DNA from: Planctomycetia bacterium
GTDB lineage: Bacteria; Planctomycetota; Phycisphaerae; Phycisphaerales; UBA1924
DNA: 5,009 nt
Assembly: GCA_005776545.1 (NCBI GenBank)
Contig: SXOY01000306.1
Span: 1-5,009, forward strand
Direction: 5' to 3'
A program made the translations under genes and the position numbers. Of the stretch, positions 1 through 5,009 are shown piece after piece; position 1 is the stretch's first letter, and every line of letters begins with the position of its first letter. Under the pieces are notes generated by a model, which saw only the letters and a program-made list of their open reading frames with translations, did not search any database and was not told where the DNA came from.

Positions 1-804
1 ATCTTGGCGGAGGAATTGAAGCTGCCGCGGATTGAGCCAAAAGGCGCGAATCGGTTAACGACTATTCGAGATAAGTACACGGGAATCCGGCCAGTGGGTC
101 CGGCGAGTCTGCGGCATTTCAAGCGAAGCTACCGCGAGGCGCTCAAGCGTCAGATCACGATGGGAATTTACGATCCGGCAGCACCCGTGATCATTCCGAT
201 CAAGCACGACATGCGCTATCGCAGTTTTTCAGAAGTGAAAAAACCGCAGAGTAACGCGGCGATTGTGTACATGATGGATGTGTCAGGTTCGATGGGAGAA
301 GAGCAGAAGGAACTGGTGCGGATGGAGGCCTTCTGGATTGATACCTGGCTTCGGAAGAATTACGAGGGGATTGAAAGCCGGTACATTGTGCACGATGTTC
401 GGGCGAACGAGGTGGATAAGCAGACATTCTTTTCGATTAAGGAAGATGGCGGCACGCGGATCAGTTCAGCGTATGAGTGCGCGAAGGAACTGTGCAAGAA
501 GCGATTTGATCCATCGGAGTGGAATACATACCTGTTTCACTTCTCAGATGGTGACAATTCCAGCGATGCGGATAATCGGTTGTGTCTGAAGATTATTGAG
601 GAAGAGCTGCTGCCGATCTGCAACATGTTTGGATACTGCCAAGTGACGAGCGCGTATGGGAGCGGCAGTTTCCTGAACGTGCTCAATGAGCATTTTGCAG
701 GTGGCGCGGCGGATGAGCACGGGCCCAAGGTGTTGACGAGCAAGGTGAATGGGAAGGATGACATTTACGAGTCGCTGCGGACGTTCTTTAGGGCGGGGCG
801 ATAA
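1..804 (+). CDS. yhbH: YhbH/YeaH family (DUF444) VWA-like protein, 3' part
   Basis: Partial at the 5' end. The frame is open from base 1, and the TTG at 4-6 is probably an internal codon because family members run to about 390-430 residues and only about 267 are present here. Counting from that TTG, a von Willebrand A-like domain starts near residue 84. Its MIDAS metal-binding motif is intact: D92-x-S94-x-S96 in MMDVSGSMG, T151 in EDGGTRISSAY, and SDGD at 181-184. The C-terminal part, with CNMFGY (206-211) and the ending SLRTFFRAGR, also matches the YhbH pattern. Known of the family: these cytoplasmic proteins are usually encoded with the serine kinase PrkA and with SpoVR, and are tied to sporulation in Bacillus and to starvation/stress responses in enterobacteria; the biochemical activity is not established. 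SpoVR, a common partner, does not follow here, so this gene ends its operon. The stop is TAA at 802-804, and 14 bp separate it from the stop of the convergent gene. The family call is firm; the cellular role is not. Confidence 0.93.
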   Translation: MLAEELKLPRIEPKGANRLTTIRDKYTGIRPVGPASLRHFKRSYREALKRQITMGIYDPAAPVIIPIKHDMRYRSFSEVKKPQSNAAIVYMMDVSGSMGEEQKELVRMEAFWIDTWLRKNYEGIESRYIVHDVRANEVDKQTFFSIKEDGGTRISSAYECAKELCKKRFDPSEWNTYLFHFSDGDNSSDADNRLCLKIIEEELLPICNMFGYCQVTSAYGSGSFLNVLNEHFAGGAADEHGPKVLTSKVNGKDDIYESLRTFFRAGR

Positions 805-818
805 CTACCTCCTTGCGT

Positions 819-3398
819 TCAACACCCGCTCGAAAATGCTCCAACAAATCCGAGGTAATCAAATAGATCGATGTCGCCGTCGGCGTTGAAATCGGCCCGA
901 GGATCGCTCGATGCGAAGAGTTCGACGAAGTCGAGGTAATCGAAGAAGTCGACAATGGCATCGCAGTTGAAATCAGCAAGGCAGATGGTAAGCGCTGCGG
1001 AATTGCTGGTTGTAGTGCCGCAGTCATTGGTGATTGTGCAACGAAAATCGGCGAAAGGGGAGGTCGTGAATGGGGTCAGAATCTGAACCTGGAGGCTTGC
1101 GGTTTGCGATCCAGCAAGCGTTGCCCGGATAGAGCCAACCGCATCAAGTAATGGGCCATCGGTTGCAGTGTGCCAGTTGGGCGAGTTTGCCAACCTGTAT
1201 TGCCAAAGCAATTGGCCTGATGAGGCTTGACAGGAAAAACGCACACTTCCTGAGGGACAGGAAGTTGCGCTCGAAGGATTCTGGGACACACTTGGAGACC
1301 CCGCGAATGTGAAATGCGCGAAGTACGCTGAGACCTGATTTCCTGCGGTCATGGAACTGCTACCAGTTACAATGTCTCCGTTGGGAAGGCCGTGAATTCC
1401 CTCCACTTGTGATGCAACACCGTTTGCGAGCGCTGACCATTCCGTTCCATTCCAAAGCGCGATATTACGAGCGTTTACGCTGCCAGCAGTCGAAAATGAT
1501 CCCCCTGCGACCACATCTCCATTGGGCCGAGTCGTTAAGCAACCAACATATCCGTTTGTACCCGAGCCGAGTGCCGACCAGGTAGAGCCGTTCCAACGAG
1601 CGATATAGCGAGCGGGATTGGAGCCGGCAGTTGTGAAGCCGCCGCCAGCGATTACTTGTCCGTCTGGGGTAGCGGTGAGCGCATAGACCCAACCATTCGT
1701 ACCTGATGAAAGTGCGTTCCAGCTTGTCCCGTTCCATCGCGCGATGTTCTGAACCGGCACTCCGCCGGCAAGTGCAAAATTCCCGGCTGCGACGATGTCT
1801 CCATTTGGTAAAGCAATAACCGCTTCGCTAACAGGGCCACCGCCCTGCGTGAATCCAGAGCCAAGCGCTGACCAGGAGATGCCATTCCAGCGTGCAATGT
1901 GATTGACAATTACCGTTCCTGCTTGCGTGAAATCTCCAACTGCGTAAACATCACCGTTAGGAGCGGCGACCACGTCATAAACGAAGCCGTTCAACCCAGT
2001 GTCCATGGCGGACCAAGCGCTGCCGTTCCATTGCGCGATGTTGTTTACCGCCGCGGACCCTGCGATACGGAGGATCCCTGCGACTATCAAATTGCCGCCA
2101 GGCTGAACCGTCATTGTGCTGACACTAGGACCCGCTCCCGATCCCACTGGTGACCATGTCGATCCATTCCAGCGCGCCACGTGATTCGCCGCGACACCTT
2201 CAATGCTAGAAAAATTGCCGCCAGCGAACAAATCGCCATTGGTTGCGGTGGCGAACGAGCCAACAAAATCGCTGGTGCCTGTGCCGAAGGCAGAGAACGT
2301 CGAGCCGGTCAATCTTGCGACATGAGAGGCGGGGACGCCGCCGATAACATTAAAGTAACCCACTGCAATGGTGCTGCCGTCGGACGTCTTGAGAAATTTA
2401 TCAACAGGTGCATCGCTTCCGGTTGCCATCTGTGTCCAAGAGGATCCATCCCATCGCGCAAGTTTATTGATAGGTGTCGCACCCGAAGATGAAAAGTATC
2501 CCGAGGCCAGGAGATCGCCGTTAGGAAGAGTTGTGATCGCATCTACATACCACGAGAATCCGGCAGCCATAGAAGACCACTGAGTCCCGTCCCATCGAGC
2601 AATATTGGCGGCCGGAGATCCTCCCGCATTATTGAAAAGCCCGCCAACTACAAGGTCGCCTGAAGCAAGGGGTTCAATTGCATAGACTTGGCCATCCAGT
2701 CCGCCACCGAGTGCGGACCAAGAAGTTCCGCTCCATCGCGCGATGCGATTGGCGGGAAGCCCCCCAGCAGAGGTGAATTCTCCTCCGACAATAACATCGC
2801 CGTTTGAAAGCAGTTTGAGGAAGTTTACTCTTGCGTTCAAACCCGAAGACAAAGTAGACCAATTGGACCCATTCCATTGTGCAATGTAGTTTGCAGGAAG
2901 TGATCCCGCAATAGAGAAGTCTCCGCCAGCAATGAGATCGCCATTCGGAAGTACAAGAAGGGATGTAACGGAATAAAATTCCCCCGTGCCGATTCCAGTG
3001 CCGAGTGGCAGCCACGCCGAGCCGTTCCATCGTGCAATGTGGCTTACGGGTGTGGTTCCCGCGAAGGAGAATCGCCCGCCCGCGACAAGATCGCCATTTG
3101 GAAGTCGCGCGAGCGCGAATACCCAATTATCAAGACCTGGCCCCAGGGGATGCCATTCTTCGTTAGACCAACTCGCGATCATTGATATTGGGGTAGTACC
3201 GGCAAATGTGAAGAAGCCGCCTATGACGATGTCTCCATTGACCGCCTCGACGGCGGCGGACGTGACGCGGTTGGTGCCCGGAACGCCGGTTCCAGGGAGC
3301 CACCCCGGTTCGCAATTAGTCTGAGCTGTCGCGAGTTGACCACAGAGGAAAGTAAACGCGAGAAGAAAACAGTGAATTCGAGGCATTGACCTGTGCAT
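819..3398 (-). CDS. Secreted beta-propeller repeat protein with Ig-like domain and GC-type dockerin
   Basis: The complete gene encodes 859 residues with a TGA stop. A signal peptide is clear: a basic start (MHRSMPRIH), a hydrophobic core (CFLLAFTFLCG) and likely cleavage after residue 25 (ATA|Q). Residues about 51-696 hold 14 repeats built on NGDLVAGGxFxxAGxxP, IARWNGSxWSALGSG and a VYAL strand. These resemble Delta-60/kelch-like propeller blades. Residues about 703-805 look Ig-like, with C723 and C787 as a plausible disulfide and a typical FRCTITNDCG end. Residues 806-859 form two dockerin-like calcium loops and end in Gly-Cys. The likely location is the cell surface or outside the cell. I see no catalytic motif, so a binding, adhesion or structural role is an inference and the ligand is unknown. 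The start is uncertain: ATG at 3398 is preceded by GAGA six bases upstream, while an ATG at 3386 has AGG only three bases upstream; either leaves the signal peptide intact. The first gene converges on it with a 14-bp gap and the GH13 gene diverges from it. Confidence 0.92.
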   Translation of the reverse strand: MHRSMPRIHCFLLAFTFLCGQLATAQTNCEPGWLPGTGVPGTNRVTSAAVEAVNGDIVIGGFFTFAGTTPISMIASWSNEEWHPLGPGLDNWVFALARLPNGDLVAGGRFSFAGTTPVSHIARWNGSAWLPLGTGIGTGEFYSVTSLLVLPNGDLIAGGDFSIAGSLPANYIAQWNGSNWSTLSSGLNARVNFLKLLSNGDVIVGGEFTSAGGLPANRIARWSGTSWSALGGGLDGQVYAIEPLASGDLVVGGLFNNAGGSPAANIARWDGTQWSSMAAGFSWYVDAITTLPNGDLLASGYFSSSGATPINKLARWDGSSWTQMATGSDAPVDKFLKTSDGSTIAVGYFNVIGGVPASHVARLTGSTFSAFGTGTSDFVGSFATATNGDLFAGGNFSSIEGVAANHVARWNGSTWSPVGSGAGPSVSTMTVQPGGNLIVAGILRIAGSAAVNNIAQWNGSAWSAMDTGLNGFVYDVVAAPNGDVYAVGDFTQAGTVIVNHIARWNGISWSALGSGFTQGGGPVSEAVIALPNGDIVAAGNFALAGGVPVQNIARWNGTSWNALSSGTNGWVYALTATPDGQVIAGGGFTTAGSNPARYIARWNGSTWSALGSGTNGYVGCLTTRPNGDVVAGGSFSTAGSVNARNIALWNGTEWSALANGVASQVEGIHGLPNGDIVTGSSSMTAGNQVSAYFAHFTFAGSPSVSQNPSSATSCPSGSVRFSCQASSGQLLWQYRLANSPNWHTATDGPLLDAVGSIRATLAGSQTASLQVQILTPFTTSPFADFRCTITNDCGTTTSNSAALTICLADFNCDAIVDFFDYLDFVELFASSDPRADFNADGDIDLFDYLGFVGAFSSGC
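822..983 (-). other. GC-type dockerin domain (C-terminal coding segment)
   Basis: This segment encodes residues 806-859 of the propeller protein. Two EF-hand-like loops are visible: D809-N811-D813-I815-D817-D820, and D836-N838-D840-D842-D844-D847. Each is followed by a near-identical DYLxFV helix (DYLDFV and DYLGFV). The protein ends FSSGC, with the final Cys at 859 and another Cys at 806 just before the first loop. In the first loop C812 and A814 replace the A and G seen in the second. The family is known as a recurring C-terminal module on exported Phycisphaerales proteins. Classical dockerins bind cohesins in cellulosomes, but no cohesin partner for the GC type is known to me, so an anchoring or sorting role is inference. 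Confidence 0.85.
1311..3248 (-). repeat. 14 tandem coding repeats, period about 141 bp (47 residues)
   Basis: This stretch encodes residues about 51-696 of the secreted propeller protein. Fourteen copies of an NGDxxxGG-type motif can be counted, at a spacing of 47 residues. Two units are 51 residues long (125-175 and 505-555), each with four extra residues between the GxG turn and the next strand. Repeat quality varies. Residues 556-602 and 603-649 share 29 of 47 positions, and 176-222 and 223-269 share 23 of 47. The units at 317-363 and 411-457 are degenerate in the NGD motif, and the last one (650-696) has lost the IARW strand. At DNA level the most conserved part is the segment encoding IARWNG, seen on the plus strand as variants of CCGTTCCATCGCGCGAT. 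The pattern indicates repeated in-frame duplication followed by divergence. Confidence 0.93.
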
Positions 3399-3505
3399 GG
3401 TTTATCTCATTCAAAGAGCAACACGATCTAACCCAATCGCATCTGAATTGCATGTTCAGCGGCGGGCCTCAGCACGCGTGAGCATATTCAGGGCGTCGAC
3501 AATCG

Positions 3506-3511
3506 ATCATA
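3506..3511 (-). promoter_or_regulatory. Candidate -10 element for the propeller gene
   Basis: On the minus strand this reads TATGAT, five of six matches to the sigma70 -10 consensus, in an AT-rich stretch. It would start transcription near 3499 and leave a leader of about 100 nt before the ATG at 3398. No good -35 lies at 16-18 bp; the best, CTAACA, is 19 bp away. The call rests on the hexamer and its position only. Confidence 0.25.
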
Positions 3512-3578
3512 ACCTGAAAATCAAGAAATCTGTTAGGAAATCTCGACAAAAAGGTGGTTATTTTCTTGGTTGTTTATT

Positions 3579-3594
3579 GATTTGGAATCAAATC
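3579..3594. promoter_or_regulatory. Perfect 6-bp inverted repeat, possible operator
   Basis: GATTTG and CAAATC flank a four-base centre (GAAT), giving a 16-bp dyad at the downstream edge of the AT-rich zone. It could be a regulator binding site serving one or both divergent genes. A dyad of this size is expected about once by chance in a region this long, and no second copy was seen. Confidence 0.22.
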
Positions 3595-3600
3595 GCACCT

Positions 3601-3671
3601 CGGGCGCGGTGAATAGGTCGTCCCGCTGCGGCGAAAGGCGAGGCCGCTGGAGGCAGTTTAGAGCGCAAACT
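3601..3671. other. GC-rich segment with three consecutive potential hairpins
   Basis: Three stems can be drawn side by side. CGGGCG at 3601-3606 pairs with CG/CCCG at 3619-3625 with one bulged T. GCGGC at 3628-3632 pairs with GCCGC at 3643-3647. AGTTT at 3655-3659 pairs with AAACT at 3667-3671. It lies outside any gene, starts right at the composition change, and is upstream of the GH13 promoter. It does not match an RNA family I recognise, and the transcribed strand is unknown. GC-rich DNA forms such stems easily, so a functional RNA is only a possibility. Confidence 0.2.
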
Positions 3672-3760
3672 TTCGTAGAGGCCGCGTGTCAGTGACGGTA
3701 AGGATTGCGCTAGGCAAATGCCAGCATTGGTAAAGAAACGCTGATGCGATCGAGATTAGG

Positions 3761-3789
3761 TTGACAGCGTTGTCCATTTCGGTTCTACT
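3761..3789 (+). promoter_or_regulatory. Sigma70-type promoter of the GH13 gene
   Basis: A perfect -35 hexamer, TTGACA at 3761-3766, is followed by exactly 17 bp and then TCTACT at 3784-3789, four of six matches to TATAAT with the key TxTAxT positions kept. Transcription would begin near 3796, giving a leader of about 66 nt before the ATG at 3862. The in-frame stops at 3742 and 3757 confirm that coding starts downstream of it. Planctomycete housekeeping promoters are poorly characterised, so use of this site is not certain. Confidence 0.55.
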
Positions 3790-3804
3790 CGGAAGACAAG
3801 CACA

Positions 3805-3825
3805 AGCATCCGTCACCGTGATGCT
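3805..3825 (+). other. Hairpin in the GH13 leader
   Basis: AGCATC (3805-3810) and GATGCT (3820-3825) can form a six-pair stem with a nine-base loop in the predicted 5' untranslated leader. A smaller GTGT/ACAC stem (3828-3831 with 3836-3839) follows it, just before the G-run at 3844-3849 that may serve as the ribosome-binding site. The two could influence translation, but stems this short occur by chance, and there is no T-run to make an attenuator. Confidence 0.2.
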
Positions 3826-3861
3826 GGGTGTTTGCACACACTCGGGGGGTCTGCTTTGAAA

Positions 3862-5009
3862 ATGAGAATTACATCAGGATTGGGAGCGTTCAATCAAGGG
3901 GTTGCACTTGTGGCGGTCGCAGGAATTGCAGCCACGGTGCTTGGTCAAGCATCCACGCGACCGGGAATGGGCGCGATTCCATATTCCGGCGGCACAACTT
4001 TCAGGGTGTGGGCCCCAAACGCCACTTCGGTTGCGGTTGCGGGAGATTTCAATGGGTGGTTGACGACCACGCCGCTGTATTTGGAAGGGGCGAGCGGAAA
4101 CTGGTCTGCGGATATCACAGGTGTCGTAGAAGGCGCGAATTACAAGTATTACATCAATGGTCCGGCTGGCGGCGTGTGGCGTATTGATCCGCGGGCGAGG
4201 GAAGTCACGAACTCATCGGGAAACTCGGTGGTTCGCGCTGACACGTTTGACTGGTCGGTGTATGGATCGACCATTACGTTGTTCACAGATGGTTTTGAGT
4301 CTGGCACGTTTGGAACGTCGTGGACTCGGAGCGGCACCAGCAACTGGCGTGTGCAGACGAGCACAACTTACAAAGCGACAGGCACACGTGGGTGTACTTT
4401 CGACAGCAGCGTGACCAACACGTACCAGACGAGTCAGTTGACGCTGACGTTGAACGCCGCGAATCATGGGCAATTGTCGCTTTCGTACAAGATCAGGAAT
4501 GTGGGCGACGAGACCCACACGCAGGATGGTGTGTATATCTCAGGCAACGGGACGACTTGGACAAAGGTTGATAGTTTTCCGGCGATTTCGGCATCATTCA
4601 CAACCCGGATCGTGAATCTTTCGAGTGCGGCTGCGGCTGCGGGGATCACGCCAGGTGCGACCTTTAAAGTGCGGTGGCAGGAGTATGACAACTCGCCGCT
4701 CTCAAGCGATGGCGTGGCGATTGATGATGTGACGGTGACGGGGAGATTGAAAAGCCCAAGCTTTACCACGCCGCCGTGGAACGAGATGGTTGTCTATCAG
4801 ATGCACATCGGCACGTTCAACGACACGGCGGGAGGGTTGCCGGGAACGTTCTCGACGGCCATCAGCAGGCTTGATCAGTTGCAGGCGTTGGGTGTGAACG
4901 CGGTGCAGGTGCTGCCGATCAACGAGTTCGCGGGAGATTTCTCCTGGGGCTACAACCCGGCGGATCCATTCACGGTTGAATCGATTTACGGCGGGATGAA
5001 TGAGTACAA
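3862..5009 (+). CDS. Secreted GH13 alpha-amylase/branching-enzyme family protein, 5' part
   Basis: The frame is open from ATG at 3862 to the end of the window (382 codons; 3' end missing). A signal peptide is visible: MRITSGLGAFNQG, a hydrophobic core about residues 14-28, and likely cleavage after LGQA (30). Residues about 38-130 form a CBM48/E-set domain (TTFRVWAPNATSVAVAGDFNGW, then NYKYYING and RIDPRARE). Residues about 140-294 are an unrelated beta-rich domain. The GH13 barrel begins near 305: PPWNEMVVYQMHIGTF, the helix-strand LQALGVNAVQVLPINEF, then WGYNPADPFTVESIYGG. The closest family pattern is the GlgB/TreZ-like branch acting on alpha-1,4/1,6-glucans. The catalytic Asp and Glu lie beyond the window, so activity cannot be confirmed and amylase, pullulanase-type or branching activity all remain possible. 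The start is fairly open: GGGGGG at 3844-3849 lies 12 bases from the ATG but 6 from an in-frame TTG at 3856, which would add two residues. Transcription probably comes from the promoter at 3761-3789. Confidence 0.9.
   Translation, partial: MRITSGLGAFNQGVALVAVAGIAATVLGQASTRPGMGAIPYSGGTTFRVWAPNATSVAVAGDFNGWLTTTPLYLEGASGNWSADITGVVEGANYKYYINGPAGGVWRIDPRAREVTNSSGNSVVRADTFDWSVYGSTITLFTDGFESGTFGTSWTRSGTSNWRVQTSTTYKATGTRGCTFDSSVTNTYQTSQLTLTLNAANHGQLSLSYKIRNVGDETHTQDGVYISGNGTTWTKVDSFPAISASFTTRIVNLSSAAAAAGITPGATFKVRWQEYDNSPLSSDGVAIDDVTVTGRLKSPSFTTPPWNEMVVYQMHIGTFNDTAGGLPGTFSTAISRLDQLQALGVNAVQVLPINEFAGDFSWGYNPADPFTVESIYGGMNEY
4279..4743 (+). other. Beta-sandwich-like domain inserted between CBM48 and GH13 barrel
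   Basis: This segment encodes residues about 140-294 of the GH13 protein. It opens with FTDGFESGTFGTSWTRSG and NWRV, continues with TSQLTLTLNAANHGQLSLSY and DGVYISGNGTTWTKV, and ends DGVAIDDVTVTG. This is the usual pattern of MAM/jelly-roll-like modules found in exported proteases and surface proteins: a FESG opening, a strand describing the 'instance', and an IDDVxVTG close. Such modules usually bind carbohydrate or protein. The boundaries are judged from where the CBM48 pattern stops (DTFDWSVYG) and the barrel resumes (TPPWNEMVVY). A binding function is inferred. Confidence 0.7.

Larger units (their letters stand above)
3399..3861. other. Divergent intergenic region
   Basis: About 460 bp separate the starts of the propeller gene (minus) and the GH13 gene (plus). 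The half next to the propeller gene is AT-rich (33 G+C in 3501-3600) and the next 100 bases are GC-rich (64 G+C in 3601-3700), with the change near 3597. The region holds a strong-looking plus-strand promoter, a weak minus-strand promoter candidate, a short inverted repeat and several potential hairpins, listed separately. I find no convincing gene, tRNA or known riboswitch. A 71-codon open frame at 3397-3612 (plus) overlaps the propeller start codon and has no family resemblance, so I do not call it. Confidence 0.8.

Noticed and set aside
793..829. Possible bidirectional terminator (GCGGG at 793-797 with CCCGC at 825-829)
   Set aside because: Only five pairs with a loop of 27 bases, lying inside both coding regions and with no T-run on either strand.
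1899..2492. Plus-strand open frames opposite the propeller gene
   Set aside because: They mirror the repeated coding DNA on the other strand and show no signal, domain or ribosome-binding site of their own.
1311..3248. Regularly spaced repeats resembling a CRISPR or satellite array
   Set aside because: The periodicity is 141 bp, is preserved in frame as a protein repeat, and the copies have diverged; it is coding sequence.
3397..3612. 71-codon plus-strand open frame in the divergent intergenic region
   Set aside because: It overlaps the start codon of the propeller gene, spans the abrupt composition change, has no recognisable family features, and its ATG lies on the complement of the propeller start region.
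3692..3816. GTGACGG (3692-3698) and CCGTCAC (3810-3816) as a long-range inverted repeat
   Set aside because: Several 7-bp inverted pairs are expected by chance in about 460 bp, and neither arm extends further.
3828..4187. 119-codon plus-strand frame overlapping the start of the GH13 gene
   Set aside because: It is out of frame with the CBM48/GH13 reading, which is open from 3862 to the window end with clear family motifs; the shifted frame gives a Cys/Arg-rich product with no features.

Overview
The window looks like chromosomal DNA from a planctomycete, most likely class Phycisphaerae. The main evidence is the C-terminus of the large minus-strand protein. It carries two calcium-loop repeats of the form DFNxDxxIDxFDYLxFV and ends in Gly-Cys, the arrangement called a 'GC-type dockerin' and familiar from secreted Phycisphaerales proteins. 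A YhbH/YeaH-type gene and exported glycosidase-like proteins fit this lineage. The assignment is inferred from protein features only; no rRNA or tRNA is present to confirm it.

Layout. (1) Positions 1-804, plus strand: the 3' part of a YhbH/YeaH (DUF444) gene encoding a von Willebrand A-like protein with an intact metal-binding motif; its 5' end lies outside the window. (2) Positions 819-3398, minus strand: a complete gene for an 859-residue secreted protein, with a signal peptide, 14 tandem beta-propeller-type repeats of about 47 residues, an Ig-like domain and the terminal GC-type dockerin. It converges on gene 1 with only 14 bp between the stop codons. (3) Positions 3399-3861: a divergent intergenic region of about 460 bp. 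It has an AT-rich half (33% G+C over 3501-3600), an abrupt change to a GC-rich half (64% over 3601-3700) that can fold into three consecutive hairpins, and a near-consensus sigma70-type promoter at 3761-3789. (4) Positions 3862-5009, plus strand: the 5' part of a gene for a secreted GH13 (alpha-amylase/branching-enzyme family) protein that runs off the end. A beta-sandwich-like domain of about 155 residues sits between its CBM48 domain and the catalytic barrel.

How the genes relate. Gene 1 belongs to the cytoplasmic PrkA-YhbH-SpoVR stress/stationary-phase group, and nothing here links it to the other two. The propeller protein and the GH13 protein are both exported and are transcribed divergently from one intergenic region. 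They could share regulation or both act on extracellular material, but this is only inference from position. I see no mobile element, CRISPR array, tRNA or rRNA. I found no clear evidence of a new multi-gene system. The most unusual items are the domain inserted in the GH13 protein, the 14-repeat propeller with its dockerin-like tail, and the possible structured element between the divergent genes.
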